Part shown: in pieces, positions 51,891 through 60,751 of the stretch
Layout of the letters: each line of letters opens with the position of its first letter
Numbering within the stretch: the first letter of the stretch is position 1
Origin: Micromonospora siamensis
GTDB lineage: Bacteria; Actinomycetota; Actinomycetes; Mycobacteriales; Micromonosporaceae
Direction: 5' to 3'
NCBI RefSeq assembly: GCF_900090305.1
Contig: NZ_LT607751.1
Location: 3,348,001 to 3,412,000 of the forward strand
DNA: 64,000 nucleotides
Notes under the pieces: model-generated
What the model was told of the DNA's origin: nothing
Seen by the model: the letters and a program-made list of their open reading frames with translations, nothing else
Databases searched by the model: none
Translations under genes and position numbers: made by a program

Positions 51891-53281
51891 TTCACACCGG
51901 CCTTGATCGCCTCGACGTCCTTCTTGGCCCGCTTGGCCGCCGCGGCGGCGTCGGACTTGCCGCCGACCACGTCGGCCAGCGCCTTGGGTACGGGCAGCTC
52001 ACCGAGGATCGCCCCGACCAGCTTGCCCTGCCCCTGCGGCAGCCCCCACCGGGTGAAGGTGTCCGGGCTGCGGCCCAGGGTGTCGAGCACGTCCTTGCCG
52101 TAGACGTCGGAGAGGGGCTTCTTGGCGTCCACCCCGGCCTGGCTGGTCCGCCAGGCGGTCAGGAACTTCTCCTTGTCGTCGGCGGTGCCCTTGCGGACCG
52201 GGAACCGGCCCTCGGGGGACATGCCGAACCAGCGCGGGTAACCGTCGGAGAGCATGTACTCCACGAAGGACTTCGCCGGGTCGCTGGCCGCGCCGTCGAG
52301 GACCGCCCACGAGCTGATCTCGCCGTACTGGGCCGGCTCGGTGGCGTTCGGGCCCTTGATCGCGGTGACGAAACCGCTGTTCTTGGCCAGGAACGTCGGG
52401 TCGGCCACGCACTGCGGGCAGGTCGGCTTGGCGTCGTTGCGCAGCCCCGCCATCTCGTCGAGGATGAACGGCGACCAGACCACCATGGCCGCCTTGCCGG
52501 CGAAGTAGGTGGCCCGGGTGGTGTCGACGTCCTGCGCGCCCTTGACCGAGTGGTTCTTCATCAGGTCGCCGTAGAACCGGAACGCCTCCACGCACTCCGG
52601 CGAGTCCAGCTTCACGTCGCCCGCGTCGTCGGTGAGCTGGCAGTTGTTCGCCAGCGCCAGGTGCTCGAAGGTCTGCTGGGTGAAGACGTCGCCGGGGGCG
52701 GTGGCCGCGGTGATGCCGGCGACGCCGCCGGTGTTCAGCCTGGTCGCGGCGGCGGTGATCTTCTCGTACGTGTCGGGGGCGGGCAGGCCGGCCGCGTCGA
52801 ACAGGTCCTTGCGGTAGACCAGCAGTTGGCCCCACCCGTCACTGGGGACGGAGAGCTGCTTGCCGTCGTCGGAGGTCAGCTCCAGGGCGCGGGGCGAGAA
52901 GGTCTCCTTGCCGAGCTTGTCGACGATCTGCGCGTTGGCGTCCGGGTGCAGCAGTTCGTTGCCGGCGAGCGTACGGATGCCGGCCAGCGAGACCGAGCCC
53001 ACCACGTCGGGCAGCTCACCGGCCGCCGCGCTGGAGGCGATGAGGGAGGGGAACTGGTCCTCGTTGACGGGGACCAGGTTGACCTTGACGCCGGTCTTGG
53101 CGGTGTAGTCCGCGATGATCGCCTTGGTGGCGTTCACCCGGTCGGCCACATCCTCGAGGCTCCAGACGGTGATCTGGGAGTTGTCGCTCTTGGGCTCGTC
53201 GTTGCCGCAGGCCAGCAGGCTGGCCCCGGCCAATGCCATGATCAGGGTTGAGGCGAGGATCCGCGTCGGAGGGGATGACAC
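51887..53281 (-). CDS. Carbohydrate ABC transporter solute-binding lipoprotein
   Basis: 464 residues. Signal peptide with lipobox LLAC (mature Cys about residue 25), then a two-lobe binding protein of the family that binds oligosaccharides. GTG 53281 is chosen because GAGGAG is eight bases upstream; the frame could also begin at 53308. First gene of the uptake operon, divergent from the catabolic genes; its control region has a perfect inverted repeat. The sugar is unknown. Confidence 0.92.
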   Translation of the reverse strand: MSSPPTRILASTLIMALAGASLLACGNDEPKSDNSQITVWSLEDVADRVNATKAIIADYTAKTGVKVNLVPVNEDQFPSLIASSAAAGELPDVVGSVSLAGIRTLAGNELLHPDANAQIVDKLGKETFSPRALELTSDDGKQLSVPSDGWGQLLVYRKDLFDAAGLPAPDTYEKITAAATRLNTGGVAGITAATAPGDVFTQQTFEHLALANNCQLTDDAGDVKLDSPECVEAFRFYGDLMKNHSVKGAQDVDTTRATYFAGKAAMVVWSPFILDEMAGLRNDAKPTCPQCVADPTFLAKNSGFVTAIKGPNATEPAQYGEISSWAVLDGAASDPAKSFVEYMLSDGYPRWFGMSPEGRFPVRKGTADDKEKFLTAWRTSQAGVDAKKPLSDVYGKDVLDTLGRSPDTFTRWGLPQGQGKLVGAILGELPVPKALADVVGGKSDAAAAAKRAKKDVEAIKAGVN

Positions 53282-53320
53282 CGGTGGCACTCCTCTCGAA
53301 GGGTACATGAAGGATTCAAC

Positions 53321-53345
53321 GTCTTGTACTGATCAATTACAAGAC
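53321..53345. promoter_or_regulatory. Operator in the sugar locus
   Basis: GTCTTGTA (53321-53328) and TACAAGAC (53338-53345) are perfect inverted repeats around a 9-base spacer holding TGATCA. The site is AT-rich within a GC-rich genome and sits in the 116 bases between the divergent operons. A GntR- or LacI-type regulator is likely. Confidence 0.75.
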
Positions 53346-53397
53346 ATATAACTATTTTTGTCATTCGCACCAACCCGGCGCTTCCGGGAAGTGACTC

Positions 53398-54438
53398 ATG
53401 GGCAATTGGGTTGTCTCACTCGCCGGGCCCCGACGGATCAGTCTGGAGCCCTGCGCCTCCGATCCGCTCGGCCCCGGCCAGGTGCGGGTCCGCACCTGCT
53501 ACTCCGGCATCTCGGCCGGCACCGAGCTCACTCTCTACCGGGGCAGCAATCCCCGGCTCAGCAAGGACTGGGACGACGTCACCCGGATGTTCGTACCCCG
53601 TCAGACCCCCGTGCCATACCCGCTGGTGGGTTTCGGCTACGAAGAGGTCGGCGAGGTGGTCGAGGTGGCCTCCGACGTCTCCGACCGACATCCGGGCCAG
53701 ACCGTCTGGGGCATCTGGGGGCACCGGGCCCAAGCGGTCGTACCGGCCGGCGCGGTCACCCCGCTGCCGTCCGGAATGGACCCGCTGGCCGCGGTCTTCG
53801 CCCGCCCCGGCGCCATCGCACTCACCGCCGTCCTCGCCGCCGACCTGCACCTCGGGGACTGGGTGGGGGTGTTCGGGCAGGGCGTCATCGGGCTGCTCGC
53901 CACCCGGCTCGGCATGCTCTCCGGCGCCCGGGTGGTCGCCGTCGACCGGGTGCCCGCCCGGCTGGCCATGGCCGCCCGGCTCGGCGCCCGGCTCACCGTC
54001 GACGCCGGTGTCGAGTCGGCCGCCGGCATCCTGCACAAGGCCACCGACGGCCGCGGCGCGGACGTCTGCCTCGAGCTGTCCGGGGCGTACCCGGCCCTGC
54101 ACGAGGCGATCCGGGCCACCACCCACGCCGGCCGCGTGGTGGCAGCCGGCTTCTACCAGGGCCCCGCCGACGCTCTCGGCCTCGGCGAGGAGTTCCACCA
54201 CAACCGCATCCAGCTGGTGGCGGCGCAGGTCTCCGGCCCCACCCCCGCGCCGGGCATGGCCGGGCGGTGGACCGGCACCCGTGTCGCGCACACCTTCATG
54301 GAACTGGTGGCCGAGGGCAACGTCGACCCGTTGCCGCTGGTGAGCCACGTCGTCGACGCGAGCGCGGTGGCCGACGCGCTGGCGCTGCTCGACCACGGGG
54401 CCGGTGACGTCCTACAAGTCGTGCTGAGGTTCTCATGA
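53398..54438 (+). CDS. Medium-chain dehydrogenase (MDR family)
   Basis: 346 residues. The N-terminal catalytic domain has TCYSGISAGTELTLYRG and GFGYEEVGEVVEV; the nucleotide domain has GVFGQGVIGLLATRL. The usual zinc-ligand pattern GHE is not evident, so it may be zinc-free. Likely oxidises a sugar or polyol at the locus. Its stop overlaps the next gene by 4 bases (ATGA). Confidence 0.88.
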   Translation: MGNWVVSLAGPRRISLEPCASDPLGPGQVRVRTCYSGISAGTELTLYRGSNPRLSKDWDDVTRMFVPRQTPVPYPLVGFGYEEVGEVVEVASDVSDRHPGQTVWGIWGHRAQAVVPAGAVTPLPSGMDPLAAVFARPGAIALTAVLAADLHLGDWVGVFGQGVIGLLATRLGMLSGARVVAVDRVPARLAMAARLGARLTVDAGVESAAGILHKATDGRGADVCLELSGAYPALHEAIRATTHAGRVVAAGFYQGPADALGLGEEFHHNRIQLVAAQVSGPTPAPGMAGRWTGTRVAHTFMELVAEGNVDPLPLVSHVVDASAVADALALLDHGAGDVLQVVLRFS

Positions 54439-55253
54439 CCATTCCCATCGCCTGCCAGGAACAGCTGCTCCCCGGCACCGACCTGATCCAGAAGTACGCC
54501 CTGGCCGCCTCCCTCGGCTACGACGGCATCGAACTGCGCGGCCGCGCCGACTTCGCCCTCGCCCGCCGACTGCCCGAGCTGCGCCGGGCCCGGGCCGCCG
54601 GGGTGGCCATGCCCACCGTCTGCGTCGAGATGGACCACTTCATCGGCGACTTCGACCCGGCCCGCTCCCGCGACGCCGTGGCCAACCTGCGCTCCCAGCT
54701 GTCGGTGATCGCCGAGCTCGGCGGCATCGGGGCGATGACCCCGGCCGCCTGGGGCATGTTCTCCCGCCGGCTGCCGCCGTTCGAACCGCCCCGCTCGCCC
54801 GCCGGCGACCGGCAGGTGCTCGTCGACGCCTTGGGCGAGCTGGGCGAGCACGCCCGGGCCGAGGGAGTCACCCTCTTCCTGGAACCCCTCAACCGGTACG
54901 AGGACCACATGGTCAACCGGCTGGAGGACGCGGTCGCGCTCTGCGCCACGGTGGGGCTGCCCTCGGTACGGGTGGTGGCCGACACCTTCCACATGAACAT
55001 CGAGGAGGACGACGTGCACCGGGCGCTGCGCGCCGCCGCGCCGTACCTCGGCCACGTGCAGGTCAGCGACTCCAACCGGTGCCAGCCCGGTGCGGGTCAC
55101 CTGGACTGGGCGGCGCTGCTGCGCACCCTGCTGGAGCTGGACTACCGGGGCTGGCTCGCCCTGGAGTGCCGGCTGCGCGGCGACCCCGTACGCGCCCTGC
55201 AACAGGCCGCCACCGTGCTCCGGCACGCCCAGCCCCGGCAGGCCGCCGCGTGA
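54435..55253 (+). CDS. Sugar isomerase/epimerase (xylose isomerase-like TIM barrel)
   Basis: 272 residues of the AP-endonuclease/isomerase family. FLEPLNRYEDHMVN, VVADTFHMNIEEDD and HVQVSDSNRCQPGAGHLDW give the Glu, Asp, His metal ligands. Coupled to both neighbours by 4-base overlaps. Likely isomerises or epimerises the keto-sugar produced by the dehydrogenase. Confidence 0.9.
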   Translation: MTIPIACQEQLLPGTDLIQKYALAASLGYDGIELRGRADFALARRLPELRRARAAGVAMPTVCVEMDHFIGDFDPARSRDAVANLRSQLSVIAELGGIGAMTPAAWGMFSRRLPPFEPPRSPAGDRQVLVDALGELGEHARAEGVTLFLEPLNRYEDHMVNRLEDAVALCATVGLPSVRVVADTFHMNIEEDDVHRALRAAAPYLGHVQVSDSNRCQPGAGHLDWAALLRTLLELDYRGWLALECRLRGDPVRALQQAATVLRHAQPRQAAA

Positions 55254-56638
55254 CCGCCCCGGGACCGGCCGCGCCCATGGTGACCGGCGACGGGGGCGGG
55301 CCGGCCGAGGCGGACCAGCTGCGCCGGCTCGCCGTGGCCACCCTGGACGGCAACTGGGAACACGACCACACCGTGCCGTCGCGCACCCTCTACCCGCACC
55401 AGTGGAGCTGGGACTCGGCGTTCATCGCGATCGGACTGGCCCACGTCCGCCCCGACCGCGCCTGGCAGGAGCTGCGGACCCTCTTCGCGGCCCAGTGGGC
55501 CGACGGCCGGGTGCCGCACATCGTGTTCAACCCGCGGCTGCGGGTCGGGGCGTACTTCCCGGGGCCGCAGTTCTGGGGATCGGAGCGCGCCGACGGCGCC
55601 CCGGCCGCGGCCACCTCGGGGATCGTGCAGCCGCCCGTGCACGCGCTCGCCGCCTGGCTGGTGCACCGCCGCGCGCCCTCGACCGCCTCGCGGGCGGCGC
55701 TGACCGAGCTCTATCCCGCCCTGGTGGCCCAGCAGAGTTACCTGACCGAGCGGCGGGACGTCGCCCGCGGCGGGCTGGCCTGCGTTGTCCACCCCTGGGA
55801 GTCCGGGCTGGACAACAGCCCCGCCTGGGACGAGCCGATGGCGGCGGTACCCGCCGACGCCGCCGTGATGCGCGCGTACACCCGGCACGACACCGCGCAC
55901 GCCGACGCCGCGCACCGCCCCACGGACCTCGACTACGCGCGCTACCTGGCGATGGTCGAGTCGTACCGCCGGCACGACTACCGCGACGACGGCCTGGCCG
56001 ACCGCCACCCGTTCCTGGTCGAGTGCCCGCTGTTCAACGCCGCCCGGGGCGCCGCCGAACACGCCCTCGCCGACATCGCCGGGGTGATCGGCGCCGACCC
56101 CGTTCCGCACCGCGACCGCGCGCGGCGGATCACCGAGGCCCTGGTCGACCGCCTCTTCGACCCGGTCACCGGCACCTTCCAGCCCCGCGACGTCCGCGCC
56201 GACCGGTTGGTGAGCGCGCGGACCGCGCTCGGCCTCACCCCGCTCATCCTGCCCGACCTGCCGCCCCGGCAGGTCGCGGCGGTGGTGACCGAGGCGGGCT
56301 CGGCCCGGTTCGGGCTGGCCCGCCGGATGGACCGGCCACTGCCCAGCCACGACCGGACCGCCGGCGACTTCGAGCCGCTGCGCTACTGGCGGGGGCCGAG
56401 CTGGATGAACCTCAACTGGCTTCTCTGGCGGGGACTGCGCACGCACGGCCGCCCCGACCTGGCCGCCGGACTGCGCCGGTCGATGATCGGCCTGGTGGCC
56501 GGGGCCGGCTGCCACGAGTACTTCCACCCGGACACCGGCGCCGGCCTCGGCTCGGCCGCGTTCGGCTGGACCGCCGCCCTGCTGCTGGACGCCCTCGCCT
56601 CAGGCGATGCCGGCCGGGGTGGAGCCGCCGAGGCGTAG
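55250..56638 (+). CDS. GH63/MGH1-like glycoside hydrolase
   Basis: 462 residues of the (alpha/alpha)6 barrel type. HQWSWDSAFIAIGLAH with the catalytic Asp, VVHPWESGLDNSPAWDEP, and YWRGPSWMNLNWLLWRGL are the landmarks of mannosylglycerate-hydrolase-like and glucosidase GH63 proteins. No signal peptide, so it acts on imported sugar. GTG 55250 overlaps the previous stop. Its 3' end overlaps the convergent CBS gene by 39 bases. Substrate may be a glucosyl or mannosyl glycoside taken up by the adjoining transporter. Confidence 0.85.
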   Translation: MTAPGPAAPMVTGDGGGPAEADQLRRLAVATLDGNWEHDHTVPSRTLYPHQWSWDSAFIAIGLAHVRPDRAWQELRTLFAAQWADGRVPHIVFNPRLRVGAYFPGPQFWGSERADGAPAAATSGIVQPPVHALAAWLVHRRAPSTASRAALTELYPALVAQQSYLTERRDVARGGLACVVHPWESGLDNSPAWDEPMAAVPADAAVMRAYTRHDTAHADAAHRPTDLDYARYLAMVESYRRHDYRDDGLADRHPFLVECPLFNAARGAAEHALADIAGVIGADPVPHRDRARRITEALVDRLFDPVTGTFQPRDVRADRLVSARTALGLTPLILPDLPPRQVAAVVTEAGSARFGLARRMDRPLPSHDRTAGDFEPLRYWRGPSWMNLNWLLWRGLRTHGRPDLAAGLRRSMIGLVAGAGCHEYFHPDTGAGLGSAAFGWTAALLLDALASGDAGRGGAAEA

Positions 56639-57304
56639 CGCGGCCATCGGCGCGTCGTCCACCGCGTACCCGAGCGCGTCGACCACCTGCACCACGCCGC
56701 TGACCTGCGCGGTCAGCCGCAACGCGAGGTGCACCGTGGACCAGCGGTCGAGCTGGCCGGTCAGCGTCACCACGCCCTCGTGCACCGTCACGTCGACGGC
56801 GGTGTCCGGCACCGCGAGCACCCGGTGCAGCACCTCCTGCACCACGTCCCGGCGGATGTCGTCGTCCGGGCGCAGATGCACCGCGAGCAGGTCACCGCGG
56901 GTCACGATGCCGACCAGCCGACCCAGGTCGTCCACTACCGGCAGCCGCTTGACCCGCCGCCCGGTCATCAGTCGGGCCGCCTCGACCAGCGTGGCGTCCG
57001 GCCCGACGGTGATCGCCGGGGCGGTCATCAGGTCCGCGGCCAGGGTCGCGCCCGCCTTGATCCGGGCCTGCCGCCGCCGGCGGCCCGGGAACACCCGGCG
57101 CTCGTGCGGCTGTCCCAGCAGCTCCACCTTGTGCAGCAGGTCCGCCTCGGAGACCACCCCGAGCACCCGCCGGCCGCCGTCCACCACCGGCACCGCGGTC
57201 ACCCGCCGGCCGGTCAGCACGTCCACGACCTCCCGGTACGCGGTGTTCTCCCGTACCGTCGCGACGTCCGTCGTCATCACGTCCCGCACCTGCCACGTCC
57301 GCAT
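56600..57304 (-). CDS. CBS-pair protein with BON domain
   Basis: 234 residues. Two CBS motifs (about 1-60 and 90-145; TVRENTAYREVVDVLTGRRVTAVPVVD and TLVEAARLMTGRRVKRLPVVD) are followed by a BON domain (about 160-225, VDVTVHEGVVTLTGQL). CBS pairs bind adenine nucleotides; BON often attaches to membranes. Such proteins are dormancy or stress related in actinomycetes. GAGGAGG precedes ATG 57304. Confidence 0.92.
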   Translation of the reverse strand: MRTWQVRDVMTTDVATVRENTAYREVVDVLTGRRVTAVPVVDGGRRVLGVVSEADLLHKVELLGQPHERRVFPGRRRRQARIKAGATLAADLMTAPAITVGPDATLVEAARLMTGRRVKRLPVVDDLGRLVGIVTRGDLLAVHLRPDDDIRRDVVQEVLHRVLAVPDTAVDVTVHEGVVTLTGQLDRWSTVHLALRLTAQVSGVVQVVDALGYAVDDAPMAALRLGGSTPAGIA

Positions 57305-57425
57305 GGTGACCTCCTCGGTTCCCCCTTCGACGCTAGGAGCCGGGCGGCCGGCCCGGCAGGGGCGCACGGACCCCGTCGGAACGGGACCCGTCCCGGTCCA
57401 CCCGGGCCGGAGGTCCCGCCCGGAC

Positions 57426-58664
57426 TCACTCCGGCCGGTCGCCGGCCTCGGCCGCCGGCAGCTCCGCCGGCTCGGCCACCCAGGCGGAGAAGACCGGCAG
57501 GCCGTGCCACGGGCCCGACCCGTCGCCGCGCCGGTCGGTGGCCACCGCGAGCACCGCGTACGGGTGACCGAAGCGCAGCTCGGCGGTGCGGGCGACCCCC
57601 TCGGGCGGCAGCGACACCAACCCCATCAGCCCGGTCACCGCGGCGGCCTCGAAGCCGTACCGCGAGTAGCGGGCCACCGCGGCCTGCCGCGCGGCAAGCT
57701 CCGCTCCGGGCGCGCCCACCAGCGCCGCCAGGGCCCGCCCGACGGTGGTGAAGCCCAGCCCGTCGGCGGTCAGGTCGTGCTCGTCGGCCGCCGACCAGCA
57801 GGGCAGCGTGGCGACGTGCCGCTCCTCCCGCCCACCGGGGGCGTTGGTCGGGACGGTCTCCTCGCGCAGCGTCCACAGCGGTGTGTCGCCCAGCGGCAGC
57901 TCGAACAGGGACCGACGCCCGGGCGGGCCGTCCCCGTCGAGCACGGTGGGGGCCAGCTCGTGGGCGGCGGCCAGCACGTCCCGGGCGGGCACCCCGGGGG
58001 CGGCGGCGACCGACACCACGGTCAGGCCGCCGCCGTCGGCGTCCCGGGCGTCGGCGGCGTGCACGGCCACGTCGCCGGCCCGCCCGGTGGCGACGATCCA
58101 GGCCCGGTGGCCGTGCCGGGGCGTCCGCAGCACCCGGGTGAGCCGCCCCGACCAGCGGCTGCCCGGACCGAGGGCGTCGGCGCGGACCACCTCGAACGGC
58201 TGCTCCCAGGAGACCCGGGTGGCCACCGTGCCGGCCAGGGCGAACAGCACGTCCGGGCCGACCGGCAGCGGGAACCTCTCCATCAGGCCGAGGGTGTGCT
58301 CGCGTACCCAGGCGTCCAGCTCGTCCCGCCCGGGCAGCGGGCCGGTCCCGGTCGCCTCGGGCAGCGCGGCCCGCCAGCCCGCCCAGCCGGCGGTGTCGTA
58401 CCCGGGCCGGTGCCAGGCGGCGGTCGCGGCCGCGACCAAGGGGTGCGGGTGGTCGAGCAGCGCGGCGGCCCACCGGCCCGCCGTCGCCGGGTCGGCGCCC
58501 AGCAGGTCGGTCAGCTCGTCCCGGTCGGGACCGGTGGCCGCGCCGGCGCCGAGCGCCAGCAGCAGCCAGGCCCCGAGCGGCGAGGCGACGTGGTGCCGGT
58601 CGCCGACCGAACCGTGCAGCCGGGCGGCGTAGCGGGCGAGAGCGGCGTGCGGAGTCTGGGTCAT
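57426..58664 (-). CDS. Serpin-like protein
   Basis: 412 residues. ASPLGAWLLLALGAGAATGPDRDELTDLLG matches serpin helix B and start; the C-terminus LRFGHPYAVLAVA and GLPVFSAWV match the final serpin strands. The hinge of the reactive loop, normally EGTEAAAATG, reads YGFEAAAVTG followed by LMGLVSLPPEG, so an inhibitory loop is plausible. No signal peptide is seen. The exact scissile bond cannot be set. Only weak overall similarity, so degenerate or divergent serpin. Confidence 0.8.
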   Translation of the reverse strand: MTQTPHAALARYAARLHGSVGDRHHVASPLGAWLLLALGAGAATGPDRDELTDLLGADPATAGRWAAALLDHPHPLVAAATAAWHRPGYDTAGWAGWRAALPEATGTGPLPGRDELDAWVREHTLGLMERFPLPVGPDVLFALAGTVATRVSWEQPFEVVRADALGPGSRWSGRLTRVLRTPRHGHRAWIVATGRAGDVAVHAADARDADGGGLTVVSVAAAPGVPARDVLAAAHELAPTVLDGDGPPGRRSLFELPLGDTPLWTLREETVPTNAPGGREERHVATLPCWSAADEHDLTADGLGFTTVGRALAALVGAPGAELAARQAAVARYSRYGFEAAAVTGLMGLVSLPPEGVARTAELRFGHPYAVLAVATDRRGDGSGPWHGLPVFSAWVAEPAELPAAEAGDRPE

Positions 58665-58705
58665 CCCTCCACTCTGCCCACCCGGCGGCCGGTCGGCACG
58701 GCTCG

Positions 58706-59218
58706 TCACGACCAGAGTTCGAACGGCTCGTCGATCTGTCCACCGGCCAGGAGGTCCTCGATCAGCAGCGGCAGGCGGCCGGGATAGAACCGGGCCGACG
58801 CCGCGACGATCTCGGCGACCGGCCACCAGCGGAATCCGAAGTAGTCCTCGATCTCGTAGTCGAGCCGCTCGGCGCCGTCCACCTCCGGGCCGGGGCCGGC
58901 CAGGCGTACCGTCAGCACCACCTCGTCCTGCACGTGCCGCAGCTGCCGGTGCACGAAACTGGCCCGGCGCCGCCAGGTCGGCGGCCCGAGCTGGTCCGCG
59001 GTGGCCCGGATGCCGGTCTCCTCGCGCAGCTCGCGCAGGGCGGTGTCGAGGTACGTCTCACCGGGGTCCATCCCGCCGCCGGGCAGCTCCCACCAGGTGC
59101 CGAGCCGAGGATGGTCGGGGTCGCGGGTGTGGAAGAGCAGCACCCGCCCGTCGCCGTCGAGCACCACCAGGCGGACCGCCCGGCGTTCGATGACGGGCAG
59201 GTCGTCCGGGAGCTCCAT
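58706..59218 (-). CDS. Nudix hydrolase
   Basis: 170 residues. The Nudix box is complete: GGGMDPGETY...RELREETGI, with all catalytic Glu. Hydrolyses a nucleoside diphosphate linked to X; substrate unknown. ATG 59218 is chosen over a longer frame because the family begins just before VIERRAVRLVVLD. Divergent from the toxin-like gene. Confidence 0.92.
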   Translation of the reverse strand: MELPDDLPVIERRAVRLVVLDGDGRVLLFHTRDPDHPRLGTWWELPGGGMDPGETYLDTALRELREETGIRATADQLGPPTWRRRASFVHRQLRHVQDEVVLTVRLAGPGPEVDGAERLDYEIEDYFGFRWWPVAEIVAASARFYPGRLPLLIEDLLAGGQIDEPFELWS

Positions 59219-59291
59219 CCGGCCAGTCAAGCACGGTTCGGGTGACCACCGCCCGCTGCGCGGTCGACCGGCTGCGGTTAGGCTGCCCGCC

Positions 59292-59786
59292 GTGGCGAAC
59301 CTGTTGAGGAACGTGGCGTCGAGGCTTGGCCGGGTCACCGGGAGGGGTGCGCCGTCGGCCGGTGTCCCGGCGGTGATCCCGGCGCAGGCCGCCCGTCGGC
59401 GCCAGGTGGCCGCCCTGCAACGCCGGGAGCTGACGTACGCCCCGGAGCTGGACGGGCAGGCCGACCCGGGGGAGATCGTCTGGACCTGGGTGAACTACGA
59501 GGACGATCCCCGGCAGGGCAAGGACCGGCCGGTGCTCGTGGTCGGGCGCTCCAGCCGCACCCTGTTCGGGCTGATGCTCTCCAGCCAGAGTGAGCGGGAC
59601 GGCCAGCGGCACTGGCTCGCGCTCGGCCCCGGCGAGTGGGACCGCGACCACCGACCCAGCTGGGTACGCCTCGACCGGGTGCTCACGATGCGCGAGGACG
59701 GCATCCGGCGCGAGGGCGCGGTGCTGGACCGGGCGCGGTTCGAGCGGGTGGGGCAGGCGCTCCGCGCCGGCTACGGCTGGCGCTGA
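59292..59786 (+). CDS. PemK/MazF-family toxin-like protein, no antitoxin
   Basis: 164 residues. After about 55 residues of basic N-terminal extension, GEIVWTWVNYEDDPRQGKDRPVLVVG is the MazF/PemK beta-barrel start and HWLALGPGEWDRD, SWVRLDRVLTMRED follow. MazF toxins cut RNA at short motifs. No antitoxin gene adjoins on either side. GTG 59292 has no ribosome site but TAGGCT is 7 bases upstream. The family member may not be toxic. Confidence 0.82.
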   Translation: MANLLRNVASRLGRVTGRGAPSAGVPAVIPAQAARRRQVAALQRRELTYAPELDGQADPGEIVWTWVNYEDDPRQGKDRPVLVVGRSSRTLFGLMLSSQSERDGQRHWLALGPGEWDRDHRPSWVRLDRVLTMREDGIRREGAVLDRARFERVGQALRAGYGWR

Positions 59787-59844
59787 CCCGTCCGGGTGGC
59801 GGTTCGGCTCGGCGTGCCGGGAGGCCGGCGCGCCGAGGGCCGCT

Positions 59845-60507
59845 TCAGCACTCGGCGAGGCGTGCGGTCTCCAGCAGTGCCCGCCGGGGCCGGGTGGCGC
59901 CGAGGCTCTTGGCTCGGTACATCGCCTCGTCGGCCCGGCAGAGCGCCTCGGCGAGCTGGGTCTGGCCGGTCACCGGCGCCAGTCCGACCGAGGCGGTGAC
60001 CCGCAGGCTCAGTGAGCCCAGTGGGATCGGCGCGGCCATGGAGTCGCAGAGCCGGCGGGTGGCGTGGTCGATCCACCGCCGGTCCACGGTGGGGGTGGTC
60101 AGCAGGCCGGCGAACTCGTCGCCGCCGAGCCGGGCCACCAGGTTGTCGCCGGCGAAGGCGGCCAGCCGCTGCGCCACGCAGATCAGCACCTGGTCACCGG
60201 CGGCGTGCCCGTAGCGGTCGTTGATCTGTTTGAAGTCGTCGAGGTCCAGGACCACGGCGATCAGCGGCTGGCCGGCGGAGTCGGTGAGCAGGGTGGCGGC
60301 GAGGCGGTGGAAGGCCCGCCGGTTGGGCAGCCCGGTCAACGGGTCGTGGCTGGCGGCGTGCCGCTCGGCGGCCAGCTCCGCCTGGAGGTGCCCGATCTTC
60401 TCCTCGGCCCGCAGGGCACGGGTGCGCAGCTGCCAGGCGGAGATCAGCGCGCCCGCCGCCGAGATCCCGGACGCGACGGTCAACGGATCCGGCACGAGCC
60501 CTCCCAT
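59845..60507 (-). CDS. GGDEF-domain diguanylate cyclase
   Basis: 220 residues. An N-terminal hydrophobic/coiled part (about 5-50) and one GGDEF domain: DPLTGLPNRRAF, VLDLDDFKQINDRYGH, LVARLGGDEFAGLL. The intact GGDEF suggests c-di-GMP synthesis. The inhibitory site RxxD before it is absent (AGDN). ATG 60507 or GTG 60492 are possible; GGAGGG is close to the second. Confidence 0.88.
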   Translation of the reverse strand: MGGLVPDPLTVASGISAAGALISAWQLRTRALRAEEKIGHLQAELAAERHAASHDPLTGLPNRRAFHRLAATLLTDSAGQPLIAVVLDLDDFKQINDRYGHAAGDQVLICVAQRLAAFAGDNLVARLGGDEFAGLLTTPTVDRRWIDHATRRLCDSMAAPIPLGSLSLRVTASVGLAPVTGQTQLAEALCRADEAMYRAKSLGATRPRRALLETARLAEC

Positions 60508-60626
60508 CACCGGCTGTCTCCGGCCCGCGACGGTGGCGTCCGCCCCCGCGTCAGGCCACGTTTTCCCTGCGTGTCGCCAGGTTGGGGGTAACCCAAAGTG
60601 AACGGATGGGTACCGGTCCCGTGCGT

Positions 60627-60675
60627 TATCATGCTCGCTGTCCGATGCAGATGCAATAGCAGATGCACGTGCATC
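60627..60675 (+). promoter_or_regulatory. GATGCA-repeat control region of the DUF397 gene
   Basis: A -10-like TATCAT lies at 60627-60632. GATGCA occurs at 60644, 60650 and 60662, with the inverted TGCATC at 60670-60675; the last two form the perfect palindrome GATGCACGTGCATC. The XRE regulator encoded downstream is the likely binder. Confidence 0.6.
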
Positions 60676-60751
60676 CAGGTCCACATTCGACGTTCCCGGC
60701 CACCACCGCCCCTCCCCGCGGCATCGGCAGGCTCTTCACGAAGGACGCGCC

